A stretch of 64,000 nucleotides of DNA, taken from NCBI GenBank assembly GCA_015680685.1, contig MNCI01019113.1, positions 302,301-366,300 on the forward strand, given 5' to 3'. The DNA is from Gnetum montanum. Lineage: Eukaryota > Streptophyta > Gnetopsida > Gnetales > Gnetaceae. Below are positions 11,880 through 24,257 of this stretch, one piece after another. Position 1 is the first letter of the stretch. Each line of letters begins with the position of its first letter. The notes below the pieces were generated by a model, which was given only the letters and a program-made list of their open reading frames with translations, made no database searches and was not told where the DNA came from. The translations under genes and the position numbers were made by a program.

Positions 11880-12870
11880 GCTAACGTTGCAAGTGCATCG
11901 GCAATGACATTTTCACTTCAGGGAACATGTTGGACATCAATAATTACAAAGTGTTGAAGTAAGTGTTTTTCTAGTTTGCAGTAAGGCTGTAAATGTTGTG
12001 CTTTACAGGTGTAAACCTCTATTACCTAATTGACCACTAGTTATAAATCACCTCAAATCACTATGCATTGGATCCTTAGGTCATGTGCTACAAGGATGCC
12101 TTGAAGAAGACCTTCATACTCGGCCATGTTGTTGGTGCAAGGAAATGTCAAACGATATGCAAAGGGTTAGATCTCCCTAGAGGAAAACATGATAATAACA
12201 GTGGCACTCTCCCCTCAATAGGTTGAAGCTCCATAAAAATGTAGAAGTGCCTCATAGTTGTTCATCACTTGGCTAACACTTCTAACATGCTCATCCAAGA
12301 ACATAGGGTCTATCGTAGCTTGATCGTCTACTGGTGAAGCTATGAGCTGTGTGGCTATAACTTGACCTTTCATTGAGGCTTGTGTGACATAATGTAGGTC
12401 AAACTCTACTATTATTACTTTCTAGTGTGCAATGTGACTACTTATAGATATTTGTTGTTAAGGCTCAGAGTATGTTGTTCTTGCAAATGATGCCAACCTA
12501 GCTACAAAAGAGGTAATGCTTCCACTTCTTTAGTGAGAAGAGCAGAGGGCAAGGCGATACTTCTCCATGTCATTGTATCTCATTTCATGGGCTACTAATG
12601 CATGGCTTAGGTAGTAGATCAGGACCTCTATGCCATAATCTCACTTTTAGCAAAGCAAAGAAGCAATGGATGCATCAGAAGTGGCAAGGTAGATGTAAAA
12701 AGGCTTATTTCCTTGTAGAGGATGAATCATACGCAGTTTTGCTAACTCTTACTTAATGTTGTTGAATGCTCATTGGCATTGAGCAGTCCACTTAAAGTGG
12801 GCTCCTTTCTTGAGAAAATGTTGCATTGGTTTTTGCTTATCAATTAATTAGGAAATAAACCTACGTATGA
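11880..12870 (-). pseudogene. Two RNase H domains of family B pol
   Basis: The first RNase H follows RT, with ATSDASIASLL at about 12690-12655 and YLSHALVAHEMRYNDMEK near 12615-12560. A second, plant-type RNase H is seen further on: LLHFYGAST (about 12245), TNNMAEYEGLLQGI (about 12140-12095) and SENVIADALATLA (about 11920-11880). A second RNase H between RT-RH and integrase is a hallmark of the Tat lineage. Both are broken by stops. Confidence 0.75.
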
Positions 12871-12871
12871 A

Positions 12872-14084
12872 TTATATTCTACCTTGTAATCCTTGTAGTT
12901 CCTTAAGGTTAGCTAGCAATTCCAAGTTGGTTATGGCCTTAAGCTTATCAAGATCCATGTGTATACCTACTATGAATACTACAAAGTCGAGCATTCTACC
13001 TGTTTTGACACTAAAAATACACTTCTTGGGATTTAACCTAAGCTCATGTCTTAGGCAGCATTTAAGCACTAAGTCTAAGTCATTTTCATGGTCGTGCGCC
13101 ACTTTGGACTTAACTACAATATCCTCTATGTAGGCATTGAGCAAACTCAGCATGTAATCACTAAAAATGTATGTCATTGCACATTGGTATGTTGCTCCTA
13201 CGTTCTTTTGCCCAAAAGGCAACATTGTGTAGCAAAACACACCCTAGTGGGTCATGAAGGTTATACTAAGTTGGTGCTTAGGGTTAATCCTAATTTGGTT
13301 GTAGCTCAAGAACCCATCCATGAAGGACAACAAGACATGTCTAGCCATGGTATTGATCAATTAATCGATACTAGGCAATAGGAAGTCATCTTTGATGGTT
13401 GCCTTGTTTAGGTCCTAGAAGTCTATGCAAATGTGTATACTTCCATTTTTCTTGAGTACAACCATGATGTTGGAGATCTAGTTTGCATAGTTAATAGCCT
13501 AGATGAAACTAAAGTTGTAAAGCTTGTTGATTTTATCATGGACTACCAACACCACCTCAAGTCTAACCTTGTGTGCTTTCTGCTTAACTAGTTTGATGTA
13601 GAGATCAAGGATGATGTTATGCTAGACTAGCCAAGGATCTAAGCCTGACATGTTCTCATATGACCATGCAAATGCTTCAATGTCATCATTAAGTACTTTA
13701 GTGATGTCTTGAGCATGTTGGGGTTCTAGCAAGGAATTTAGTTTCAGCATTCTTACCTTGCCATTATGTGTTGCCACAGGAATCTCGACAAAGGGATCCT
13801 CTATGACATCTTCTACCTCTAATGTCGAGAGCCTTGACTACATGATCAAACTAGTCTAGTGGTGCTTCTATGGATGCTATGTATTTTTTGTAAGCTCCAA
13901 GCTTGCAGTCTAGGCAATGAAGGTCAATGCATCGCTTAATGTTGCCATAAGGCCTTGTAAGAACTAAAGGTGAGATGATCTGCTCATGCATAACCATGTC
14001 ATGTTCTTGTAAAATAAACCAAAAAAATGTTAAGTGGCACCTATTTGATAAAGTTAATATCCACGAATGAGAAAAGCAATCCAA
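12872..14084 (-). pseudogene. Reverse transcriptase and upstream pol segment of family B
   Basis: A 122-codon open stretch (13240-12872) carries MLPFGQKNVGATYQ, then AYIEDIVVKSK, in which the YxDD box has become YIED, then LNPKKCIFSV. Upstream are LLSFMDGFLSYNQIRI, KKNGSIHICIDF and DIEAFAWSYENMSGLD (about 13690-13645), the usual start of Tat pol after the protease. An open stretch at 14084-13851 is probably the protease-RT linker. The second-position Asp to Glu change in the YxDD box would abolish activity. Confidence 0.8.
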
Positions 14085-14124
14085 TGCAACTTACTTAGGC
14101 ATGTGTGTAAGTTGTCATGCATGG

Positions 14125-14205
14125 TGAACATGTTTGTGCTAGTTTTAGGCATCGGTAGGCCATATGGATGTCAGTTTTAGGTCTTAGCTAATTGTGGATG
14201 CATTA
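14125..14205 (-). repeat. Short TGAC-TAAACT array remnant at the start of the pol segment
   Basis: Two units with minus-strand TAAAACTAGCAC and TAAAACTGACAT, the same family as the array after integrase. It marks the junction between the pol block and the 6 kb block with the opposite-strand gene. Confidence 0.45.
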
Positions 14206-15799
14206 AACATGTTGTTCTAGGGAGGGCTATTCATGCTCGGAGAGTGGAATTAACTTACGTGTTTGCAAGGCAATGAAAAATCATGGTTTTGGGCTCAAGA
14301 TGTTTGACTGCGCTCTCCACACTTAGCAACGAGGTGCTTAGTGTCAAGTGTAGTCCTAGGTTTGTGGATCATTAATGATCCTAAGAGAGTATATAAATGT
14401 AGTTTTACAATGGTAACTTCATTATTTCAGCCTTTATTGCAATGTTGACAGTGTAGTCTTGTTGTTGCCTTTGCCTTTAACCATGATGTTAAGAGCATAG
14501 TTGTAGAAACGATGATGCATTGTAATGCATGCCTTCATCTAGGGTTCATGAACATCACTAAAGGGAAGAAGGCACTTAGCTTCCTACTACAAGCATATGT
14601 GGAAGAGAGGAGGTCATCTACGTTGGTCAGGTGTGCTAACTACACTCTTCCCCTTGCTTTTGTTTTCTATTTTGTTTTTTTAGTTTTAGGGGTTTAGGGA
14701 GCATAGTCCTATAGTGTCACCTATGTGCACTTCCTATGCATCTTGCCATGGTGGTCGCCATTAGAGTCATGTATCATTCATGGCATGGTGTGGTGGGAGG
14801 AAGGGTTTTTTGCTTCTTTTGGGGTTTTGGGCACTAGTTGGGCTATGGATTTAGCACAGTGAGGGGAGATAAGGTTTTGCATTATTTTACTTTTCTTCTC
14901 TATTTTTGGGTCTATGTGAGGTCTAGGGTTCCACAGACTACGCTTTGCAATGCAGCCACATGGGGCACCACTATTGACACTGATGTTGGGGTTTGGCAAC
15001 AATGGGAGACACTAGAGCTAGCATAGTGGGTGGCAAGGTATGGATCTATCTCCATGCCCCTTCTCTATTTTTCTTTCTTATTTAATTTCATAGGGACAAC
15101 CCTACAAACTATGCTCTGGGCCACAGACATAGGGTTGTTGGTGTCGTTGGCACAATTTGGGATTTCCTAGGCTATAGGTGTCATCATGGGAAACTCTACT
15201 ATGTGTCACTACTACCTTCTTGTGGGCTACCATCTCATTGCACGCATAAGGGTTTCAACCCTATGGGACTATGCTCTAAGGGTTTTGAGCATCTATTTGA
15301 TGTTTTCTACCCACACTAGGGGTTGCACTAGGGGTTGTTAGGATTCCACCTTGAGTAGCAATAGTGAAAGAGGGGAGAGGGCTACAGTGGAACCTAGTAA
15401 GCATGATGGGTGCAACGCTGCATGGAGACATCACTTTCCATAGCCACAACTAAGGCTTCACTCTTTACACTTTGAGAGCGTAGTTGCTAAAAAGTGTTTA
15501 CAAAAATGTCTATTTTTGGGACTACACTCTCCACACTCTAGAGCATAGTTGGGGTAGTCTAGAGTTAGCCAAAATTTTGTTAATCATGTGCAATGTTAAG
15601 CCTGCAAAGTATGTTATACCATAGTGAGTGCCAAATGCATCAAACAACTTAATCGACGTCCTACACCTATGGAAACCAGGGTGTATTGTCAAAATTACAT
15701 AGTTTGCTAATTTATGTTAGTAGTTTATTGTATGTCTATAAAAATTTGTATCTATGCATGTATACTAACACTTTTCCTATTGCTTGATGACTGCAAGGT
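14206..15799. other. LTR-like or leader-like block with GACTACNCTCTCC motifs
   Basis: No protein domain was recognised. The segment contains isolated copies of the motif that builds the family-B U3 repeats (near 14290, 15266 and 15520, the last with its AAAATTTTG tail), so part may derive from a family-B LTR. A + strand TATA box is annotated separately. Confidence 0.4.
14391..14400 (+). promoter_or_regulatory. Candidate + strand promoter for the opposite-strand gene
   Basis: GAGTATATAAATG at 14387-14399 points toward the + strand gene at 15800-19320. A GACTGCGCTCTCC motif of the U3 repeat type lies about 100 bp upstream. Function is inferred only from the TATA match and direction. Confidence 0.3.
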
Positions 15800-18700
15800 G
15801 TTGCTAAAGCCCATTCTGATAGTGATTGAGCTCATGGGCATCTTATGTTGCATGAGCGAACTCATCCTCAACACACCTGCACCAAACATGTGAGTGGATT
15901 GTCAACCAGTGTGGTTTTGGCTAGGAGCCTTGGAGTTTCTAGAGTACCTATTACAGTAGTTTAGTATAATCATGTGGTCACACTTGGCAGTTGAGGATGC
16001 TAGTGCTATCACTAAGACACTACTACCCAACGCTATCTAGAACATTCTAAAGTTTGTCTCAAATGAGTTTGCTATTAACGTTGATGGAGTAGGATGCTCA
16101 GATAGAGGCCCTAGGGACATTCATCAGCTATTCAAAGTATGATACATAATAGGACTTTCTTGTTACAACAAGAGCACCACCCTTTTTATCATGCTGTGGT
16201 TGCATACTTTGCTCTAGAACCTACTTGGAACCATCTACTACATCAGAGGATATGTGCTTCTATGAATCTTGTAGTGTTTTATCCTACATGCTCATGTTAA
16301 ATTACTAATAGTTCTATGGTTGATGTTCAGTTCAGAGTTGATGAAAATAACCTGCATGATAATCTAGACACTTTGGCCTTAATCCACACTGCCTTAGAGG
16401 CATTATCATCTAGCACAAATGTTTGGGTAGCTGTGATTGAGTAGTCAGTGTGCAATCTGGAGACCTACATCTCCCATCACCTAAAGATGTATGAGTGATG
16501 TAGGATCCATGGCTGGTTAGATGAGGAGTGGGCTACTAGTAAGATTAACAATAAAGAGGTGTCTGTAGCACCACCCCTATCTCATAGTCCATTCGTGCCA
16601 CATGCATATTTACATTTTTTACTCACATGCTTGTGTATATGCCCTTTAGCTTACCTTATTTGCATGATGAAGTGCTAACATTGTTTTGCTTTGTGTTGCA
16701 ACAACGGTTGCCTTAGCCAAGGCCATAGTGATCACCATGGATTGTACAGTGATCACCATGGATCATACAGAGGCCACCCTCATCATGAAATATAAGGATG
16801 TAGAGGATGTGCAACACTAGCTATGCCACAAGGCACCAAATGCATTAACAACTTAGCTTGTGCATGATGGGTTAATGGACCAATTTTTGGCCCTTAGCCT
16901 GACTATCCTAGTGGCCAAAATGGTCACTATCATTGACTCCTTTAGTAGTGATGTCAAGCAGTTTGTCACCTAGGTGCACAACATGACAATAGTGCTAGAC
17001 CTCAATGAGGCCTTCTTCAATGACCTCTTTAGCATCCCTACTGATGGTAAGGCAAATAGGGAGGTGGATCGCAGAAAGAAGATCGAGAACTAGTTGGGGG
17101 CCACTCGATCTTACAAAGGCATATTAATCAAAGATGTGTAGATGCATGAGGTATAGGAGCTTTACCCTTTATTCTGCACTCATGCCTTTCCAAAGCTACT
17201 TTCCAAAGGTAAGATCCTAAGGATGGAATAGGCAGAAGTGATGAAGGAGATGTTACTAGAGGGTACAAGGTTTAACTGGGCAAGGTATATAGCCATTGGT
17301 TTGCATGCAAAGATTTTCAAAATCTGCTTCAACCTCCAAGGATAATGGATAATGGGTGATTTAGGATCATGGGTAGCTATCTAGGCCATGGATAAAACAC
17401 ATGTTTTTGATCACATGCATGTAGGATACCCTAAAGGGGATCAATGAGTTGTTATTAGTAACGACCAAGGTTCCCATGGGGCACTAACATTATTCATGCG
17501 ACAATGTGGGCAAGGGTCCTCCAATTGGCATTGGGGATATAAGCAAGGTGGATCAATACATCATGAAGATAGTGGAGCCATCTAAGGCCAAAATCAAGAG
17601 CTCATTTCCTTAAGAAGAAGCTAACCCTACGGTCATGAAACCAAGCAGCAAAAAGATCTGCATCAAGCTACAAGGGTTGTGTAAGGATGTTATAGGTTAG
17701 TATGTGTAGATGCTAGATGCCTTAGTTGAATTTATGTAGATATATTTTATGTTTCTTTTTGTGCTATCATGTTAACTAGTTAATGATGCTATGCTTTATG
17801 CGCATATTTGTTAGTTACAAAAAAAGAAGAGAGGGCTACGAGAGCAACAGCAGAAGTAGCAATGAAGGAAGCACCCACTTGGGCTGAGGAGGAGGTAGCT
17901 CATGGAGATGAGCTCCACTAAGTGACAAATATCCTCTGGAAATTGGAAGAATAGAGGTTGTTTCACCTTGATGGGGATGATTTTGACACTTGTTTTGATG
18001 CTACACATCTAGGTGAGCCCCCTACACTCATGCTTAAGGGTATCTTGAGCTATGTTAGGCCATGTGCTAATGGTACAACATCAAATATTCCCCCTAGTAG
18101 TTCTACAACTAACATTCTCATGGAGCCATGGGTAGAGATGCCAGATAAACTTACTTTCATGGAAGACGTTATTGAGGACATGGTGGACCACTTGCAACAA
18201 GAAAACCTAGAGCTAGATATGTGTGCAATGCTATTCCAGTTTGTGCTATCCTGATTATTATTCAAATGCTTAGTTTTTGATTGAGATTGACCGGTTGTCA
18301 CATGCCTACAAGTCCTAAGTTACAATGGGATTTGAGTAAGGTGCCAAAGGTGGATGCTCTACCCAACCTTCCTCCTAAGGTTGATTAAGTGCTTCATCAT
18401 ATGTACAAGACCTCTAACAGGTGCGTGCTTTGCTATGCCATGTCATTACAAGTTTATAGGTGCTTCAATGAGCACTTGTGGAAGCATGTGCATGAACTAT
18501 AGGAGAAGGTGGCTAGCTAGGATGAGAAGATCAAGGATCTTCAATCTAGATATGATTTCATAATAGCTAGATTGTGAGGAGATGCCACCTAGTGCACCTC
18601 TAAGATTGAGTATTCTAGATACTGGATCACTCTCAGAGGTAAGAATGAGGCCACGTGGGAGTTGGTAGAGCAACAACTCCAAATGAACTTGCTTTCTCAA

Positions 18701-19320
18701 AAAAACTAGGACTAGAAGAATTATAGTACAAAGGTTTACTAGTGGGGACAAATGCAGAAGAATCATATATGTTAATACAAGTAGGAGCATGATGTGTACC
18801 TACAATGGTTTAAGAAAGAGTCTACTAAATGTCGTAGCCTTAAGATATTTCTTAAGGTGACAAATGGGAAGCAAGCGTATGACTTATTTGCGTAGCGCAC
18901 AGTTGTGAGTGACTCTCCTGTGAAACAAATTATCACCCCCTTTAGAGAGGCCTCTTCCACCACATTTTCCATGAAGCCACTTTCATGGACCACTATGGAT
19001 AAAGGCAGGACCCTTGCAAGTATTGACTTTGGCCAAGAAGCCTAGATGAAACTTTTTAAAGCCAAGATCTTCCATCGCTTGGAGGTTGGCCTTGAAAAGT
19101 TACCTCTAGAGCTCATCGAGGCAAGACCCTCCTAGGTTAGCATTAGTTTTTGCTCTCTTTTTTTTTGAGTTAGCTTGCTACATGTAATGTGTGCTTACTA
19201 ATGGTGTATATTTGTTTTTGGTTGTGATAGGTGCCAGGTGATGCTAAAGACCCTAGCAACCTAGTAGAGGAAGTAGAACCTCCACCTCCACCTAGAGCTA
19301 CTGGTTGAGCATGACCAAAC
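15800..19320 (+). pseudogene. Multi-exon-looking gene antisense to family B, function unknown
   Basis: The + strand here carries protein-like segments, although gag and pol around it are on the minus strand. Visible parts include NLHDNLDTLALIHTALEAL (about 16355-16405), LDLNEAFFNDLF and FCTHAFPKLLSKGK (about 16998-17210), a helical EKIKDLQSRYDFIIA segment near 18525, and a long stretch at 18600-19125. Intron-like gaps start with GTTAG and end with AG near 17694-17813 and 19136-19230. The last exon ends in a Pro/Glu-rich tail with TGA at about 19308. In-frame TAG and TAA are common. Tat elements are known to carry antisense additional ORFs; the position between protease and RT and the introns are unusual. 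Exon limits are approximate. Confidence 0.5.
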
Positions 19321-19559
19321 ATACCTCCCATGGAACTTTTTGCTACATTTTTTCTATGTGATGCTACTCATACTATGTTGTGGCTATGTGTTCCTATTCA
19401 TGCCACATTTTGTTGTGTATGACTATTTGCTAAGTGTAATGTGCAAACTTTTATCATTATATGATGCTTTTATTGCATTTGCTATGAGTATGCTTATAAT
19501 GTAACCTATGCTAACGTGCCTACATGATAAATTAATGGGGCAAAGATGTGTTACACTAG

Positions 19560-19860
19560 CCTAGAATTATGCAACGATAGTGATACTAGGACATTACTAG
19601 CCATAACGAGTCTATTGTTAGTTTAAAGTATTAATGAGCCCCATGCTAGTTTAAGGCCATAGTAGGAGTGCCAATGTTAGTTTTCAACCATTTTGGGTCT
19701 TTGGATCATGCATTGTCAATTTAAGGCCATAGCAGGCCATTGCTACAAGGTTAAAAGTAGTACAGCTTCCTAGTTTTATGCCATAGCGAGTTGAGACGAT
19801 AGTTTAGGGTCATTCCAGGCTACGGTGATAGCTTAAGGCCATTCTGGGCGACATATTTTT
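19560..19860 (-). repeat. TGAC-TAAACT-type array beside protease, family B
   Basis: About seven degenerate units with minus-strand cores such as TATGGCCTTAAACTAGCAT, spaced roughly 30-50 bp. It lies between the end of the antisense gene and the protease spacer. The plus-strand element B' has an array at the equivalent place (29968). Confidence 0.65.
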
Positions 19861-20199
19861 ATCTCTCTTTTTTGTGTGATTTTACACATTTTGATGTTTT
19901 TCATGCATTAGAGTAATAACTGTAGAAGTGTAAACCAAGCAAGCAAATGTGTAAACAAAGCAACTAAATGTGTAAACTACGAAAACCAATGCATAATTTG
20001 AGCAATCACACTAAATGCAAATAACATACTACAATGTTAATCTAATGTGAAAAAAATGCAACATATGAAAAAAGTAAAATATAAGGTGCATAGAAGCGAA
20101 TAGCTGGTAAGCACCGAGCACATTTTGGACTAAGGGGGTACCTTAGTGTCGCAGTTGCTTCCTAATCCAATGTGGTTTAGGAGGCTAGATTACATTATT
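19861..20199. other. AT-rich stretch between array and protease region
   Basis: Contains repeated GTGTAAACNAAGCAA-like words at 19930-19980 and nothing coding that I can support. Confidence 0.35.
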
Positions 20200-21010
20200 T
20201 GATAATCCCCTTGATCTTTGCTTGCTATGTTAAAGGGAAATTATGCCCAAAGGGCACTCTTTGGGAGGTCGCTAGCTTCTCTTACTATTTTAGTTGTATA
20301 TGCTTCATGCATCTTGTTCTTTGCTGTGGATGCATCATCAGGAAACTCAACCTCTGACCCTTGCTCCATGTCTATGTTGTTGATGGCTAAGGGGGCAATG
20401 TTATCACCATGGATGATAACTTCACCACCTTCATATGGGAGGTGGATCTCTTGATAAATTGGAGAGGAGATGGCTCATAATTAGGCTAACCAAGGTCTGC
20501 CCAATATCAAGTTGAAGCCCAATATCTCTTCTATGACAATGAACTCAACAATAGTGGGGAATTGATCTCCTACTGCAAAAGCTATAATAACAGTGCCCTT
20601 GATAATAATGCATGACTCATTGAAGGATTTCAAACATGAAATTTTTGTTGGCCTAATTTGATCTATGAGGCCTAGCTTATCCACAATGGTGTATGGTATT
20701 ACGTTTGTTGCTACTCCATTATTGATGTGCACTTTTGAATCTTGCATTACCCAATGCATATAGTAATAAACATAGGAGTTGTTATGACCTCACCCCTCTC
20801 GGGATTGACCTTACTTCATTGTGAAATGCTAGGGACATGGAACCCAATTCTTGTGCTGTAGGGGGTAGCATCATTTCATGGATGGAGGTCTCATCTATAG
20901 AGAAGTCCTCCATAATAGGGATAGAGGCCAACATCCACACTAGTGCTTCATGGTGGGTAGATAAGGTCATGACTAGGTCATACAAGCTTAATGTTGTATT
21001 TTTCTATCCA
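20200..21010 (-). pseudogene. Protease and spacer of family B
   Basis: On the minus strand an upstream block DLVMTLSTHHEALV (about 20980) leads into the protease. It has VHINNGVATNVIPYTIVDKLG (the active-site D-[DG]-G-A position reads NNGVA here, so the catalytic Asp is changed) and ends with LGFNLILGRPWLA (about 20520-20481). Beyond a stop, text equivalent to the B' spacer continues to about 20200 (SSPIYQEIHLPYEGGE). Element B' has the same order at 29050-29958. The gap between this protease and the RT is 6 kb, against a few hundred bases in ordinary Tat elements. Confidence 0.75.
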
Positions 21011-21599
21011 AGCTCTTGTTTAACTTAGGCTAATGTGTTGACAAAATCTTTTCCATTAGCCATGTTTTTTTTGGCCTTCACTTCTTCCATGCAACCTAAG
21101 AGATAGATTTTTCATGGAGGTGACTTAGGCTTTGCTTGCTTGGCTTACTTAGGAGCCTTAGTGCTTCCTTGTGATTTGTTCATTGTGGACTCTTCCTTTG
21201 TTTTGGCCATAGGAACCATAGGTATAGGAATTAGTTTTGGTGGATCCAGCACTCTTTGGTCTTGATGTTTCCTAATCATTTTGTTTGCAAGACACTCATT
21301 AGGTCTCTTGTGTTGCCACCTTCAAGGCTTGCCAATGTTGCTAGCAAGGTTGTCCCTTGAAAAAGAAGGGACCAATGCATTGGCTATTACTAGGCTTTGG
21401 ATAAGTGAGGGGCTAGCATGTTTTGGCATTTTTATGATGAAGGGAATTTGAATGATTGTTGCTGATGCAACTTGTGGGAGGACCCTAATTATGAAGGGCA
21501 TTGTGGATGCTTGAGGTGGCACTCTAACCTGTAGGGGTCAAGGGAACCCTTGCACTACCAAAGGGCACCTAGACCACATGGCTACTACACCAATTCTAG

Positions 21600-23818
21600 A
21601 TCATCATTAACATTGATAGCATTTATGACATAGCCAACATCACTTGCATTTAGAGGATCATTTTACACCCTCATGGACTAGTTCTAAGGCCTGATTGGGT
21701 TTGCAGTGTTGAGTACCAACTCACCTCTATCGATCATCCTTTGTAGGTTATCTTGCAACGCTAGGAAAAAGTCCATGCTATGGTTGGGTAACTAGTGGTA
21801 ATGGAAAAATCGATCTAGCCTAAAATGTCTTGGGATTGGGGCCTCGTTTGGTGCTACCGAAGTGGGGTTTCTTAGCAACTCGCAGTATCTATCATGTTTT
21901 TTGTAGGCATCCTTGGACATTTGTTTGTATTGAATGCATCCACCTTTTAGCAATTGGTCTAGCAGCTCTGAAGGCTTTAGTGGTAATGGGATATACTTAG
22001 AGTGATCCTTGCAATCAAACTTAGGCCTTTGAATAACTTGTGCTATGGCCACTAAGGATGTAGGCTAATTCATTGCCTTAGTGCTAGAGTTGGTAGCTTT
22101 GTTGTTAGCTAGGGCTTTGGGCTGCCTAGCCATTTGCCTCTAGTTGGTAGCTTTGGCTTCTCTGGATACAATTGCCACCATTGCATTCTACTTTCCCTTG
22201 TCTTTGTCTCTCCTTGCATGTTGGTTTTTGTAGGCCACATAGGCTAGGTCCTTGCTAGCTTCTAATGCAGCTTCTATGCTTTTGGTTTGAGTGAAGGCTT
22301 GGCTTAGAGATTGCAAGCCCGTGTAATATAGTTTTGACTTTATAAAGTTGTTGATTGTGCCCTTGAAAATGGCTAGGAGCTATGCTTCAGCTATCATCTC
22401 TTGTATTTCATTTAGCAAGGCATTCCAACATTGAATGAACTTATACATAGGCTCTAGGTGGCCCTACTTGACTTGCATTAGTTGGTCTAAGGTTGTCTCT
22501 AGCTTCAAGTTGTATTTGAAGTGCATTATGAATTGGCTCAAGAGGTCCTCCAAAGAGGAGATAGAGCCTTTGGGTAATGCATGGTACCAATTTAATGCTT
22601 TGCTAGTTAGTGACATGGCAAGCATGAGCATGATGACATGTGGCCATGCTTGCAATAGTAGGCACTCTAACTTAAATGTGACCAGATGCACATTGGGGTG
22701 TCCCTCACCATTGTATTTGGTGAATTGAGGCAATGAGGCTCCAACTAGAAGAGTTACAAGTGGAACCATAGGACTTATAGGGTCGTTATGGTAGAAGTCT
22801 ACCACTTTAATAGTTTCGGAGGAGGCAACTTTGACTTGCTTCACCTCTTCTATCAAGCTTTGGATCATCTAAAATGCTTGGTTTAAGCTTTGAGATGCCT
22901 TGGCTAGCTATGTTGGCCTTGTTATCTATTGTTGGACTAACTATGTGGTCCATGGCCTAGTTCCAGGTTGTGAAACTGTGCAATTCACTTGATGCATAAC
23001 TATGCTATAGGGATGGTGATTAGGGAAAACAATGCACATGTGGGTTGGACCGATGCCAAGGGCACCAATGAAAAAAGTAGGACATAGGATTCTTGAGTTG
23101 TTTGGGGCTGGGAGAGAAGCCCTACATGGATGTATGGTTGAGATGATACAATTACTATGGGCAGAGATGGCTAAATGGATTGCAATGATGCCATGAAGGG
23201 AAAGTTATGGGGAGCTACTACATCATAATGTATGTGTTGTGTCTAATGCATTGCTATTACACGTGTTAACCTAGGCCTAGGGAAGTGGGAAGGTGATGCT
23301 GGTATTATGACTATCTCAAAGAGAATGGGTGAACTAGACTGAGAAGGGACTAGACTAGGGATCACTCATTGGAAGACAGTGTGGACAAAGCCCTTGTGCT
23401 TGAAGTGAGCTTTGAACTTGTCCTCTTCCTCTTATAGGGGTTCCTTGTAGTCTTTTCCTACATCACGCTCACCTCCTTGGATGAGCTAGGCTAACAATCA
23501 ATGGTAGCTCTCCATGAGTAGGATGATACTGAATAAGGAGGGAATATACTCTTGTTCATCTTGGTGTATTAGCTTGTAGTTTTGTTTTGCCTTCATGTCA
23601 AAGCAGTCTACAGATAACCTTGCTTGAATCTTCATGCATATGAAGTTGTACTGCTCATTGCTTAGCATGGTGTATTCTGGGTCTTGACCACATAACCTAC
23701 GGAATTACCTTGGTCTTGCAATTATAGGATTCCTAGGGTTATCAATCCTGGTCTCCTATTTTATGGGAAAGACATTGAGTGTGTTTGAGACTAACATCAA
23801 AGGTTGATCTAGGTTCAT
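21600..23818 (-). pseudogene. gag remnant of family B
   Basis: A possible start is the ATG at 23818-23816. Early text includes QYNFICMKIQARL and KLIHQDEQEYIPS (about 23640-23560), which match B' gag. The capsid part is the open stretch 22868-22464 with LPQFTKYNGEGHPNVHLVTF, continuing to a 22052-21792 stretch with PLPLKPSELLDQLLKGGCI. The last recognisable block is the HYH...DNLQRMIDRGE region near 21790-21730, the His/Cys-type spacer known from Tat gag. B' carries the same blocks in the same order. Stops and small indels break it in many places. Confidence 0.75.
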
Positions 23819-24234
23819 GGATGTAGATTGAGTTGCAAGAGGGGACTACAAGGATTGTTGGTCACAAAACACTATGGACTACGTTGAAACTAACCCTAAC
23901 CTAGCCAACACCACTGACTACGCTCTCCATGCTAGAGAGCAAACTATGTTGGCTATGCTAGAGACAACTACACTCCAGCTAAAAAAAATGGGTTGTTAGC
24001 AAGCAATGGGAATGAGTGTGATTTTGGTTGCTATGCAAGGTCCCAAGGAAATTGACTATGGGGTCTAATCTATATCAACAAGTTAGTAGATAATGCCTAT
24101 GCTGGCCTACGATCTAGCTACTACTACACGTGCAACAGGTCACAAGGATGTTATGGTCTACATTGGCCTGAAGCCAACAACTACGATGCAAAGAGCACGT
24201 GAGACAATCATAATGGGGCCTGAAAAAGCAGTTC
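23819..24234 (-). other. Leader of family B between primer-binding site and gag
   Basis: About 420 bp of untranslated leader. One U3-type motif GACTACGCTCTCC lies near 23918 with AGAGAGC and further CTACACTCC copies around it. No ORF is supported. Confidence 0.4.
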
Positions 24235-24253
24235 AACCCTCCTTCTAGCACCA
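24235..24253 (-). promoter_or_regulatory. Primer-binding site of family B
   Basis: The minus strand reads TGGTGCTAGAAGGAGGG directly after the 5' LTR end. Element B' has TGGCACTAGAAGGAGGG at the equivalent place on the + strand. TGG start, position and conservation between two elements in opposite orientations support a tRNA primer site; the tRNA was not identified. Confidence 0.7.
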
Positions 24254-24257
24254 GAAA

